Source: Dipylidium caninum (Eukaryota; Platyhelminthes; Cestoda; Cyclophyllidea; Dipylidiidae). From it: DNA of 64,000 bases. The DNA lies in the NCBI GenBank assembly GCA_017562135.1, contig QEYB01000524.1:248001-312000 (forward strand). The letters are read 5' to 3'. Under the pieces are notes generated by a model, which was not told where the DNA came from, did not search any database, and was given only the letters and a program-made list of their open reading frames with translations. A program made the position numbers and the translations under genes. This document shows, in pieces, positions 36,251 through 57,267 of the stretch (position 1 is the first letter of the stretch; every line of letters starts with the position of its first letter).

Positions 36251-36260
36251 TTATATAAAT
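36251..36260 (-). promoter_or_regulatory. TATA box of dynein light chain gene A
   Basis: On the minus strand this reads ATTTATATAA, about 40 bp upstream of the start codon at 36211. Confidence 0.65.
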
Positions 36261-38030
36261 ACGGGAGGAGGTTAGGAGGGCCAGTCATGATGGAGGGCGT
36301 GAAGTATGTTAGTCGACATAAAAAGTGGACTCATTAACAGTCTCGAGTGAAAGGCAGCAGTCGATTTGCGAGAACTATTTCATGCAATTACATCAAACCT
36401 CACCTTCGCGATTGGTCCGGCAACCTTCCCTCCACCCGCAAGACTCGACGGTGGGAGAGAAAGTATGTGCCGATCTACTTCGTCAAGGAGATAAAATTCC
36501 CATCATTTATTTGTTGTTTATTCTGGTACAGTTCTCCAATAGGCATAAATTATCCGCGTTTATCCGCTCAACTTGTCGGTTCAGCCAGACGCCAGTCAAA
36601 GTGACGACTCAGCAAATGCATGATGTGAAGGTTGATGCGTCGTCCCGCGAGGTTCCGAGATAATCGGAAGAGGAATCACGGCCATTAAAGAGATCTTCTA
36701 TTTCCAAGTCATCCCTACTAAAGCCGCCCTGAGGAGGATTGCTTATTGAAACGATTAAAAAATTACGGAGGTGGACATACTACTTATTACCTATTTCAGT
36801 CGTTAGTGTTTGTGGAGAAAGAAAACGGCGTTTAGCAACTCATCGCGGCGGAGCATCTCACGATATCACATGCATGGTTGAAAGTGTGAAGATGAATCAC
36901 TGAATCAGGATGATTAGAGGCGATGCCCAAGATTAACATGCGACGATACGATGCCTCATGAAAGAGGTGTTAGTCTTAGGGAAGCCTTTAGAATCGACGA
37001 TTAAACACACAATGGTAATTAGTTTGATTTAATTTGCATACCCCAAATACGATTTGAATATGTGTGCGCTTTGAAGGCATACATTCGTCAACTCAGTACG
37101 AGAAGTGGTGTATCATACGCGGAGCTTCAAGATCGAAGTTGAAAAATTACTTGAGTGAAGTCTTCTTATTAACTTCGTCTTGCCTTCCAGTTGGCTGATT
37201 CGAGGCACAAATAGTTAGAACAATTAAATTAAACAACCAACCTACTTAAGATGTAATTAAGTAGGCATTTTAAGTTATTAAATATTAAGTATCAGTGGCA
37301 AGACTAGCCAACTCATTAATTATCATTTAAGGTCTTAACCACAAACTGGTTTCCATTTATCCCCCAACCAGTAACCATGCAGTTCCACCTCACCTATCAA
37401 CAGTCTCTCCCACCACAGATGTCAATTTAAGGTGGGTTAAATGACTCGCTTCGCAAGAATTCACCATCTCGTCAGCCTAAAACTCCTGCAAACGTGGTCG
37501 TGCCATGTCAGGTGACAAGAATAGACGCGCAACTCGACGATTGTGGAACAAAAGAGGGAGCATTACTGCTCTGCCCCCGGCCAAAAGCAAGTTCCCAGAG
37601 TAGGCGGCCGAGGTTTCTCACAATAACGTCGGTGTTTAATTCCTCGCACCCCTCATCATCCCTTTTTCTCCCACTCCCACAGCTAGGTCTTCTTAAGGCA
37701 CCATGCACCCTTCTTCACAACCCGAATGAACTTTTTCCTTTATAAACAAACCTGATAAGTAGTAAATTGGCCAAGTATTTATTTTTATATTACACCCAGT
37801 CCGTTGTAGTGGAAGAATTCATGCATAGAATCGAGTCATCAGCCGCACATTTTTGTGCAAAATCTTCCCCGTTTGGGGGGCGGGGAAGGCAAGTGAGGAG
37901 AGTGGACAATGGGTTTTTCGTGCTGATTGTCGATAGCATTCACGGCTGATTAAAATAATCACGAGTAAATGGCAAAAAACGATATTTAAACTATAAATTT
38001 ACACGCTTTCAAAACGCGAAAAGACGAGAA
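36261..38030. other. Spacer between dynein light chain genes A and B
   Basis: Contains AT-rich sequence and open frames without family similarity (36325-36663, 37494-37745). I see no additional dynein light chain exon here. Confidence 0.45.
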
Positions 38031-38382
38031 TCAGCCCGACTTGAAGAGGAGAACAGCCACTTGTCCCATGTAGAAGTAGATGAAGTGTTTTGACTCGTGA
38101 GTTACATAGCTAAAATGAATAGACACATGTCACTGTCTAGAGGGGGGAGGGGGGTGGAAAAAAAGCCAACCACGAGGCATTTACTCACCTGCCAAAATTC
38201 CTGCCCACCACACAATGCCAGGTGGGTGAGTATTCCTTGTCAAAGGCCTTCTTCAAGTGTGCAGCTATGTCTTTTTCAATGGAATACTGTTCCATCGCCT
38301 CTTTGGCGACATCAACAGCCTTCTGTTGCATCTCCTCCGACATGTCGGCATTCTTGACAATCGCTTTAGAATGATCGGCCAT
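38031..38382 (-). CDS. Dynein light chain LC8-type, gene B
   Basis: Exons 38382-38189 and 38109-38031 encode 90 residues: [20 protein letters not shown] at the N-terminus, then [12 protein letters not shown], then [17 protein letters not shown] and a VLLFKSG terminus. This is the copy closest to the canonical animal LC8 in the cluster. The intron is 79 nt and phase 2. I chose the ATG at 38382 over the upstream in-frame ATG at 38418 because it gives the canonical length. The dimer-interface histidine (W-H-C) is present. Transcription is in the same direction as gene A. Confidence 0.94.
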
Positions 38383-38451
38383 TGGGTGCCTCCTCTCCAG
38401 TCTCACCTCACAAAACACCCTCCTCCTAACTGTCGCCGTCTCTCTGCTTTT

Positions 38452-38459
38452 CTTTTATA
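38452..38459 (-). promoter_or_regulatory. TATA box of dynein light chain gene B
   Basis: TATAAAAG on the minus strand, about 70 bp upstream of the start codon at 38382. Confidence 0.6.
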
Positions 38460-38523
38460 CTCTCCACCGTTCTTAGTGGCTTGGCCTCAACAGGCCATGC
38501 CTTCTATTGCGCCTGACTACAAA

Positions 38524-38560
38524 TGTGTGTGTGTGTGTGTTTGTGTGTGTGTTTGTGCAC
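38524..38560 (+). repeat. TG microsatellite
   Basis: TG dinucleotide run interrupted twice by TTTG, in the upstream region of gene B. Confidence 0.85.
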
Positions 38561-39517
38561 ATGCGTATATGAGCACACAGCACAGTGGATGGAGGTCACT
38601 CAGGTTATTTACTCTGTAGCCGTGTTTGTATGCGTGGTGGGTGTAGTAACGAGCTCGCTAAGACGTGGTGTATTTCTTTTCGGTTGTATATGCGTGTGTG
38701 GTTGCGGACATACGTGCCGCTGGACGGCCAGACGGCTTGACGGAGCGCCGGACGAGCGGTCTGTAATTACGTCGATGTGAATAATTATGTGGTGAGGAGA
38801 GCGGGGGGAGAGGGAAATGCCACGGAAATCCATTAACCTACAACTCTACACTCCTGTTGATTGCTGAAGGGTGGAGGGAGGAGGTAGGCGGCTCCGCCTG
38901 ACCACGGTGGAAGCTCCGAGCAAAAACAGCAGTGGCTGAGGCCACCTGCGAGACTTCAGTTGACATCTCGTGTGTGGCTACTAGTTGGAATGAAATTTAT
39001 TGCCCTTCTCTCTCCCTAACGTAGGCGTCATTAACGACGGATGGCCTGTGTCTCACGACAATCACCTGTCTCTAACACAACACTACTTTTCCAACCCCCC
39101 TGATCACGGTGGACTGTCTTTGTTTACCAAGTAGTCAAACAAAGATGCTGCTGGGTGCACACCAACGCCGAGTTGGGAAACCTGATGCCCCGTAATGCCT
39201 TAACTTGAACCCACCGGGTTTGTCCCTCCCACCCTGTCAAGCCATTCGTGAGTGAGGGGCTCCAAGGGAACTCCCGACGTAGCAGGAGCATGGGGACGAG
39301 GGTGGGAGTTTCCCTCAGCTGTCTCCAAGCCTTCGTTCTTGGCCCACAGGTCATCTCGGCTAACCCGCCGCCCTCGTCGGCTGCGATGAGTAACGAGGTG
39401 TGCGAACACAGGCACTAGAAGTGGATGAATGCGCGGTATCTCCACTCCTGCCTCCATCTCCAAGTCACTACTGCGCAGTTGGTACGGCCGAGGCCAGACT
39501 ACTGACACCAGGCGACC
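38561..39517. other. Spacer between divergent dynein light chain genes B and C
   Basis: About 1 kb, GC-richer than the flanks. It separates the minus-strand gene B from the plus-strand gene C and carries both promoters. The open frames at 38523-38780, 39124-39354 and 39200-39556 show no recognisable product. Confidence 0.5.
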
Positions 39518-39526
39518 TATAAAAAA
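39518..39526 (+). promoter_or_regulatory. TATA box of dynein light chain gene C
   Basis: TATAAAAAA lies 44 bp upstream of the ATG at 39562. Confidence 0.7.
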
Positions 39527-39561
39527 GGCCTTGTCTACAGGGGGCCTCAAATTCACCCGCC

Positions 39562-39985
39562 ATGAGTAGCATGGACATGGGGAGGGCGATCGTGAAGAAT
39601 TCAGATATGACAGAGGAGATGCAACAATGCGTGATAGAATGCGCTAGGGAGGCTTTGGATCAGTATAGCATAGAGAAGGACATCGCTGTCCACATAAAAA
39701 AGCACTTTGACAAGGAGTTCTCACCCACATGGCATTGTATTGTGGGGAAAAATTTTGGCAGGTGAGATATCACTCGATCGCCTTCCCTCTACTCTCTAAA
39801 ACCTATCAGGTGTAGTCGTAGGCTTGACAAGCGACTACTGATGGCTACACAAGCAATAAACGAACCGGCCACAGGTCTTACGGCAGCCGTGACTTCTCCC
39901 TTGTAGTTACGTGACCCACGAGGAGAAGCGTTTCATCTACTTTTACATCGACCATGTTGCAATCCTCCTCTACAAGTCGGGATGA
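39562..39985 (+). CDS. Dynein light chain LC8-type, gene C
   Basis: Exons 39562-39761 and 39907-39985 give 92 residues. The N-terminus is [20 protein letters not shown], followed by [46 protein letters not shown] and a terminal ILLYKSG. The intron is 145 nt and phase 2 at the shared position. The usual G-Q before the last strand is D-H here, and the final F-K-S-G is Y-K-S-G. The dimer-interface histidine is present. Confidence 0.93.
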
Positions 39986-42100
39986 TCATTTATACTCCGT
40001 TTCCCTGTATTGGAGCAACATTTCTGCTTTGTTATGACCTTTTTTGTGTTCACTCAACGAAATCATGTGAGTTTCTTTTTCTTTTCATGCCTCGTATTTG
40101 CTCCAGCGTAATGCGGGCGACTGAAATTATGGTGGTCTGAAATCTCCGATTAGATTGTGCAAATGTGCGTACAAAGGAAAAATAAGAGTGTTGGTCGAGA
40201 GGATTGAAGCATAAAGTAGTGGTGAGACGGCAACCAATGCCAAATGAATTGACTTCCTCCCGGTTCCGTTCCTCTCGCCATCGCACTCGCTGGCGAAACC
40301 GGACCCCATTCCCACGATAATAATGACCTGAGATGGTGCTTACAGGACGTTAGTAGACTATTTGAAACGTAAATAGTGTTGCAATTACAAGAGACTGTTG
40401 CTAATGCCATATGAGAATTCCGAGCTGGTAAAGCGTACTGTCTCCCAGCGAATGATGAAATTACACGATAGAAAAGGGCTTATTGACGGCAACATAAATC
40501 CATTGCCTCAAATAGCTGAGTGAAAACCCCCTTTGTTGTGTCAATGTCTTCGGGTGGAAACAAGTTAGCTAGAGTCGTGGTCGTTTATTCCCCCACAACA
40601 AGCGAATTATTTACAGCGGTACATGTTTATCCAACAAAATACTAACTACCCATATAATTTAGTAACAATTCCGTCGCATGTGAAGGTACACAGATCTCTA
40701 TTTGAGAGACTATTAGCCCCGAAAATCCTCTGCACACATCAAAATAAGCAATCGTAGGTCATTCGAAAGTCATGCCATTCTGCATTGCTATAAGCAAAAA
40801 ATCACTCCCAATCCCTCTCAATTTCTTTTACTTGAGTCACTATACTAACTCTGATGGGAAGACCGAATACACATGTACATCAGAATCCATATTTAAGAAA
40901 CGTTGACATCTATGCAGTCTGGGAAACAATCGCAAACGCTTCAAGGCGTCCAGACGCATTCCACTCAGAGTCCATTAAAAAATGAGAAATTGGTGGTGAT
41001 AAGAGGAGAGAAGAAATGGATCATAAACATACGGCCTTCAGATCAGCCCGGTTGTCATTTTGGCGCGAACTAGAACAGCCTCCTACCTGTTCTAGTTGAC
41101 AAACCCACTGTCAAATCAGCACTGTAAATACAAGAAAAATTCTTGGCAGTCGGCAAACAACGATTGCTCTGTTAAAAGAAGGGAGGATGATTAATGTTAG
41201 TTTTGTGATTCACTCTTAGGGACATTGGAGTCCTGCGGGATTCATAAAAAATTGGGATTCATACGTCTCTCTTAATTACTCAAAAGAACGTTGTCAATTG
41301 AGTCACATCTGCTACATGGCAAATAACGCCTTTAAGCCATCTTATTGAAGGAGTTTGAGATTTCAGTTCAAATTAGGGAAGTTTTACAAAGATGGAGTGA
41401 TGTCGTCAAGCATTTCAAGGCGGAGTTATTGGCTGTTGAACTAACGTAGCTTAATTATATATCGGTTCATCAAATATGCAGTTTAAAATAATGGTGTTAA
41501 GTAATAGTTAAAATTATTTCCTTTTACTACGCCTTTAAACGAAAATGGTCTGTTTGACTTATGGGTTATCATAATAAAGAGGACAATTCACTGAACTTTT
41601 CACTGTTTTGCTACAATTCCAGGTTTTCTCAAATTCCTTAGGGTCTCCTGCATCAATTTGCTGACATAAATCTGTGACACTACCACGTATCTATTAACAT
41701 TGAAAAAAATGGACTACCAGCAACGCCATAAGTTGTTGCTGACTTTCATCATCCTTGTATCTCACACTTAAGCTCGATCGCTAACTTATATGTAAGGCTA
41801 AACAAAGTGGTAAAAAGGTGGATTTTTTCCAAGTTATTTCAACTTATCTACCTTTTATTAGCTTCGGTGCACTCCGCTTCAATTTGCATAGTGTTTGTCA
41901 CCATTAATTCAATCATGCTACTAGACAAAGACCCTCATTAATCCTTGATGAAATTGCGTTTTTCCGCCACTGAGATCTCCCCTGGAAACACAAACTAATA
42001 AGGTTGGTGCGAAGAAGGGGCATTACTTGAAAACGCGGGTCACACACACCTTGCAGAGAGAAGACTTTACGGCAGACAGTGCACCCTGAGAACCGACGGA
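39986..42100. other. Spacer between dynein light chain genes C and D
   Basis: No gene recognised. It contains a perfect 11-bp hairpin at 41068-41097. The overlapping minus frames at 40050-40410 look accidental. Confidence 0.45.
41068..41097. repeat. Short perfect hairpin
   Basis: Arms AACTAGAACAG and CTGTTCTAGTT are separated by eight bases. No following T run argues for a terminator, and the role is unknown. Confidence 0.6.
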
Positions 42101-43543
42101 ATGTCGTTCCGACCGGCCAGAAGACAAAGTGACACCGAGTGTAAGGGGAGCCAGTTCGCACATGCCTTAATTCTAACGACTGACATGACCGAGGAGATGC
42201 AGTCTTTAGCAGTAAATACGGCCTTCGACGCGCTGGAGGTGTTTCAATCATCGGTAAAAATCGCGATTTTTATTAAAAAGCGATTTGATACGCAGTTCCA
42301 TACCCGATGGATGTGTATTGTGGGGAGCTCATTCGGCAGGTAGGTTTAAAAGAATATTGCGACATTTTTATGTCTGTGCCGACCTCATAAGGTTTAATCT
42401 TTTTGGAGTTGGGTAATGCTAGGAACTATTCTCATTATTGTAGAAGGAGAAGGATACTGATTTTATAATGACTTCAATCATTGCTTTAAGTGAAAAATTT
42501 GGTGACCGTAGTTCCAGGACTTTATCATGACAACGGTAATTTATACTGTTGCCCTTTAAGAAATCTAGTTCAAATATGCAATCTGTTTGATTTTGTTCCA
42601 AACCTTTACAACAATGGGAACCTCTTTGGTCTATTAAAACAAATGTTAAATTACAGAGGAAAGACTTAGGTTGGAGACAATTTTGTTGAACAAAAAGTTC
42701 ATGATGTAAAACATGTACCGCATAAGATTATGTGGGACTTAAATTGCGCAATACTACTAAACTCCGATGCTTCAATTTTTTTGGTTTAGATGGCAACGTA
42801 AAGCATTACCATAAGCAGTGACCTGCGAAACAGCAAGCTCTTTATAAAGGTTTCCGTAAATCCCTAGGTGTCCATAAAATAAAGCATGAATTTTCATGAA
42901 TTATGCAGCTACACCACACATCTTCGTAGCATGAATTAAATTAAATTGAATTATAATAAGTCTCCAAAGATTAACCCTTTCTGAGTGTTACGCATTGTCT
43001 GCCTAATCGGCTAACCTGAGATGTAGTCTGACTTGTTAACCACTTGACACTCTTCTAGTAAATACCGTTTACTAAGCCTACGTTTGTCATTATATTTTTT
43101 AACCTCAGTGTCGGCCATGGTTTACGGAGAGTTGCCACTCTAACTAAATCATTTTGGCTTCTCACTTATTTCGATAGGTCAATCTCACTTTTGCTTTCCG
43201 TCAATCATTCAAATACGAGTTACGGCGTTATTTTAGAGCATTTACAGTAGATTATTTAAAAATACGCTGTCAACCAAAGATAGAAGTATATTGCTTTTTC
43301 CCTTGTCAGTGTATCTTTGCACACACAAACACGACTTTAAATTTACTTTGATATGTCGATTTGGAAATGAAGTAACAATAAATGCCCTCAAGGTTTTTAG
43401 CACTCAACATTATCACCGTATTTCACAATGTGCAAAATGGACTAATGGAATGTTTCTGACGTTTTAGTCAGGTTACGCATGACATTCAACACTACATTTA
43501 CTTCTTTATTGGCAAGTTGGGCAGTACTCCTTTGGAAGTGTGA
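42101..43543 (+). CDS. Divergent dynein light chain-like, gene D
   Basis: Exons 42101-42339 and 43468-43543 give 104 residues. After an N-terminal extension of about 15 residues (MSFRPARRQSDTECKGS), the fold is recognisable: TTDMTEEMQS, an IAIFIKKRFDTQF helix, TRWMCIVGSSFG, then SQVTHDIQHYIYFFIGK. The terminal strand, normally ILLFKSG, is replaced by LGSTPLEV. The W-H-C histidine of the dimer interface is W-M-C. The 1128-nt intron keeps the common phase-2 site. No clear TATA box lies upstream. It may be a specialised monomeric or differently binding light chain, or a copy drifting out of function. Confidence 0.82.
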
Positions 43544-43974
43544 ATAACCTCCATCTTACATTACATTCGATCGTCGCTGTTTGTCACCTAACGGTTTGAC
43601 TGTTATGCATTTTATAAGGACTTGTGTCAAACTCACGGCATCTTAATAAAGTCTTTTGATAGTCATCAATGACTCCATCAGTAAATTGCATGGAAAAGTA
43701 TAAACGAATAGGCTGCAAGGGGAATTCCTCCTCAATCAGAGTGACACTTTCCTGTACGTGACCCGGTATTTTGAAGTTAGAACAGGGGAAAGGCACCTTT
43801 GTGGGTGGAAATTTTGCAATGGTGACACTACCGATACGCGATTACTGACCAATCAGAGAGGCCTCAGGACTAAAACGCTCTCTGCCAATGAGAATTCGCC
43901 CCCACACAAACGTTAGGGTTAATTGAAGGCGTGGTGCAGAAGAAGTCATCGGCGCATCTAAGTCTTTCGGTGGA
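43544..43974. other. Spacer upstream of dynein light chain gene E
   Basis: Short spacer with promoter elements of gene E at its end. The minus-strand frame 43584-43796 is not recognisable. Confidence 0.4.
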
Positions 43975-43981
43975 TATAAAA
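43975..43981 (+). promoter_or_regulatory. TATA box of dynein light chain gene E
   Basis: TATAAAA lies 53 bp upstream of the ATG at 44028. Confidence 0.7.
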
Positions 43982-44027
43982 CATTGCACTCGGTGCCAGC
44001 TGCTTGCTCAATTGTGCTAGTGCAAAG

Positions 44028-45614
44028 ATGTACAAGCAAGAGGAGAAGATGGAGGTGAGAAACTCCAAGATGCCCAGGGATATGGAGCAGGACGCACTAC
44101 AGACGGCCAGAAGAGCAATGGAAAGAAGCTCTGAGCCTCGAGAGATTGCAAATATGATTAAGAAGGAGTTTGACCAACGCTATTCCCCAAACTGGCAGTG
44201 TATTGTAGGAAATCACTTTGGAAGGTAGGCAAAAGTTGTGCATTGTAAATAGCATTAATTTTGAACAGGAGGCTCAAGTCAGATATCGTTTTAACATTAA
44301 TTGCACATTGCGTTAAGATAAGAACGTGAAAAACCTAGAAAAAAGTGCCGGACAGAGAGGGGCGATCTTAAAAACACGATGTCAGGTTGTTGTCTAATGA
44401 CAGAAATCATATCATCTCCACAATTATCCCATTTTTTTGTGGTTATGAAATTACGGTTGTTCGAGATCTTTGCACGATTCTCATGGCAACTATTTTATTA
44501 GACTCACGAAACAATCAAAAAAGGGGTAAATGTCAATCGGAAGGCCGCAAATCGGTGACTTGACCGTCACATTTGAACGGATATTTTAGCATTTTGCATC
44601 GAGCACGAAGACGAAAATAAGTACGAAGCTACTTATTATTGTCATGGCTAATGGAACGGTCGAACTAACCTTTTCTAACCGGAAAACGGCACATTACTTA
44701 AGCAGTTGAAGACTATGCTCTACTGCGTAGTTGCTATTCAAAAATAGGGTCATCAACCAAATCAGTGCGAGAACTTGGCTTCACTGAGTTGAAATTACAA
44801 CATTTACTAAATGTTTATGACTCCTTCACGAATCCTAAAATGAGGTATACTGATTTGGCAACTAATTTCCTAAAACTGGACTATTTATTCATATAACCGT
44901 GAATACGACTTGGAGTTGTAAGGACGGGAAATTCATTGAAGATTATTGTCAATAACTATAAAGCCGACGTGCAAAATTTATCCGTGACATATAATCTAGC
45001 GTAGAATTGACAAACTCTTTGACTTCTCGTGGTCGGCTGTAGCTTGATTATCTTCAATACACTCTGTGTTTTACCATGCTAGCGTAGCAACCTTCTAATC
45101 GCGCGCCTATTTGCGTGGATGTTGTTGCCGTCCTAATAAAATTGGGACAATTAGCTGGTGTTTTAGGTCATTCTAAGAATGAAATAACTATAATTATGGA
45201 ATTATTTACTAAGAGGTATTGATCTCTTGGTCGAGTTTTGACAGGCACAAGTGGTGTTACTGAGTTGGCAACTTCATAGTTTGAGGTTTAGTTGTAAATT
45301 GCTTCAGCATGTATGAAATCCAAATAAAATCGTTTCATTGTCAGCGACCACCTTAGTCCGGTTGCAAGGATAGACGTGCTTTTAAAATTTTAGCCAATTA
45401 AGCCACTACATGATAATTTCAATGACGACGATAATATTTCGAAAGTTCGTCACATAAACTGGAAAACCGGAAATCGTTTCGCATTTCTGACATTTCATAT
45501 TGCTTTCAGTACTCCGTTTTCTTTACTCCGAATAGTTCCGTCACCCATGTTCAGGACACCTTCGTCTACTTCAATCAGGGCAAAACTGCAATTCTCTTGT
45601 GGAAAACGGCATAA
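44028..45614 (+). CDS. Divergent dynein light chain-like, gene E
   Basis: Exons 44028-44224 and 45536-45614 give 91 residues. The N-terminus is MYKQEEKMEVRNSKMPRDME. The core IANMIKKEFDQRY, PNWQCIVGNHFG and exon 2 SSVTHVQDTFVYFNQGK end in ILLWKTA. The intron is 1311 nt and phase 2 at the common site. The dimer-interface histidine is glutamine (W-Q-C), and the final F-K-S-G is W-K-T-A. The first in-frame ATG is 44028. A TATA box is present, so the gene is probably expressed. Confidence 0.88.
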
Positions 45615-46931
45615 CTCTGTCTTCACATCACCCACTACTGGAGCTCTAAGTACATCTGTTCCTACCCTGAGCTCAATTTTTACCTCTCGTTTATCTGTTC
45701 ACTCATATCATTCTCCTGATTCTTGGAATTCCCTTATGGTTATTTTACTGAGCCGGAGAGTTTGTCGATTGTCTCCTAAACGAAATAGAAGAGACCTCAT
45801 GGAAAACAGGGTTAGTTGCCAGTCTCCCTTGTGTTCATTCTTCGAACCTGAATGCTCGTCTCCTTGAAAAGGCTAACCTACTGCTCATTTAATGTCATAC
45901 GAATTGACGTAGATAGTGGCTCTGTCCCCAGCAATTCCGCATTTTTGTCACTCTAATTAGGTGTGGCTTGACTCCTTTTAGTAAAAGTTACGCGCAAGTC
46001 AAATTCCACCCGATTTGTCACACTCCCGTTGAGAAGTGTTTGATGTTTGTCACTTTTTTGAAGGCTCTTGCGACTGGCCAACGCCAGTATTTAAGCGTTC
46101 GGGTGGAGCGAGAATGAACCGATGATCCTTCCTGCTAGAAGATGACATGCTTACTTGGTGTGCCGACTTTGATGTCACCGAAGCAAGCAGCCTGTCTTTA
46201 GGGCAACATAATAACTACTTAAATCACTTCGCGCCCCGCATTTCAGGATTGAGTGTACGAATCCACATTGGACTTTTACGATATCTCTCGTGTAAAAACC
46301 CTTCGGTTACGATTAAAGATAATAGATTCACAATCACTGCAAGGTAGGGACGATTGGACATCACGACGGCAGACTGACCCCTACAAAAACCGAGGACGTA
46401 GGGAGAGGACAAATTAGCACCACTCTTTCTTGCCAAAGGCAATGGAGCATGATAATGGGATTTGATAACTAAGGCGGTGTGATTGAGGTAATTCACACAT
46501 TTAACTCTCATGACTCAGAAATCTTAATTCGCGCATTTAAAAATAACAATAAGAGAGTCGTGCATTATCAAGTTTGCAAAATCTCATTACCCTAACAAGT
46601 TTTAGGACTTTTCATCAAAGTTGTTTGCTCATCTCTACTTCTGTGGCCACGGGGGATGTTCTTCGCTTATTTCGTTCATCGACTTATCAATCCATATTGT
46701 CTAATTCTCCGACTTATAGAGGAGGCGAGATAAGACGAGAAAGTACCTCAGGATTGAGTCAAACGCATAAACACCCACATGAAAATGGAAGTCCGACGGA
46801 TGGACATGGAAGGAACATTGATTTCAGGGGAAGGCGGGAGTTCGGAGGGAATGGAGCGAGGATTAGAGAAGTGATTGGGACAGTTTCGAATTAAATAACT
46901 GAAAGACGCATAATTTAGGCAGAAAGCCCGG
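45615..46931. other. Spacer between dynein light chain gene E and the PI4K2 3' end
   Basis: No intact gene. A possible decayed dynein light chain copy (46147-46350 with a second block near 46605) is described among the findings at low confidence. Confidence 0.4.
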
Positions 46932-55678
<8,747 letters not shown>

Positions 55679-55681
55679 CAA

Positions 55682-57267
55682 CTAACAGACGAAAACCACA
55701 TTTATCATGAGCGCCGGTACAATTGGCTATTAGGCCTTTTTTCAATCAGCAAAAATAGCATTATGTGTGCGGCGGCCATTTGAAAAGTTTCAGTATTTTT
55801 TGTCAATTTTTCTCTACATCTACTACCGGGTGAAGTATTCAGTGTATCCTAATGAACTTAGAATTCGGCGAAGTTATTTACTGAAAAATAAATTTGGAGA
55901 TTTCGCTTATATTGGTATACATGTCTGTAGGAAAATTAAATTATTTTTTTTCGTCCCAGACCAACCAGAAATAATCGTTGCTAAATGAAGTTTATTACAT
56001 ATATGTCGTATACATTGGCGTGGTGAGCACTCAGTAGTCTTACAACAAACATGGGCAGTCCTTCACCTCTCGACACCTGCTTCAGTGGCTCGTTGCAAAT
56101 GCGTTAGCATAGATCTGCACGATACCTATACAATCTAGTTTCTATTCCTTCCGGTTTTGTGTACGTTTCTTTGTCTTCTCGCCTTATTTGACTTGGCCTA
56201 ATATATTGCGGTGCACATTTTAGTTTTTCCCTTTTTCTCTTCAATTATTGTGTGTTTGACCTGTGTAAAAATACAAAACGAAAAAAAAATTCAATAATAA
56301 AAAACTAATCATCTTACCCGCACACTTTATATGCCCAACTTTCTCCGCGCCTACTACGTTATATCAATTTAGCCATAAGTGCAGTCGATCAACGTGAATC
56401 CCCGTGACTAATTTTATCACCTCATTCCCAGTGCATACTTTTTCGAGGTCTGAACCGCTCAAGCACCGCAAGGAACCGCAGTGTAAGTCGCCGATGTTTC
56501 AGAATCGGCACCATGAACCCCTCCCTATGTTACTGCCCTTACATCGACGTCTTTTTTAGGCGCATGATACCCACTTTTGTCATTACTAGCATTTTTTGTC
56601 AGTAACCATATCCCTAGTGAGAAGGGAATCAGTTAAGCCTTATCCGCCTTTTAGTCACAACCTCTACATCTCATTGATAATGATGGATTCTAATGCCACG
56701 GAAGTCGGATTAACGGCGGAGTCTCCGGTAACAATCCCGTGCTATTGGACTTCTGGAATTATAGAATAAAGACTTCTCTCTATCCTCCAGTTTGAGAGAG
56801 TAGCAAATCACACATAATTACAAGCTGCCCCCATCGGTTGCCTTTTGTCCTAACCTTTAGTCTACTGGACCACCGAATAATCTTTTACGTATTGGCCAAA
56901 AGGATAACTTGTGGCGCAAAAGTCCCATCAGGTGACTGATCTGCTCATTCTTGTTTTGTACTATTTGTGAGGTTTTGTAGTTAGGCGAGCGACAGCTTGT
57001 GTGAACACGTCAAGCTAGTGTCTTGGTTTTCAAATGTGGGACGATATAGTTCCCCACGAAATTTGCAGTGAGTCAGAGCATCCGCCAACCGGTCTTTTAT
57101 AGATCTTAAAATGATACAATCGACTGTTTGCATTATCTTTTTCCTCGTTGTAATTATTTCTATTATAAACTTATACAATTTTCAGGTCTTTCAAATGAAT
57201 AAAGGGTATCCAAATATAGTTACAGAAATAAAAGTGAGTGGTACCGACTAGCCTCTTTCCGTTAATC
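55682..57267. other. Spacer between PI4K2 (5' end) and LRRC47-like (3' end)
   Basis: AT-rich spacer that should hold the PI4K2 promoter and the LRRC47 3' UTR. The frames at 55767-55988 (plus) and 56981-57178 (minus) have no recognisable similarity. Confidence 0.45.
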
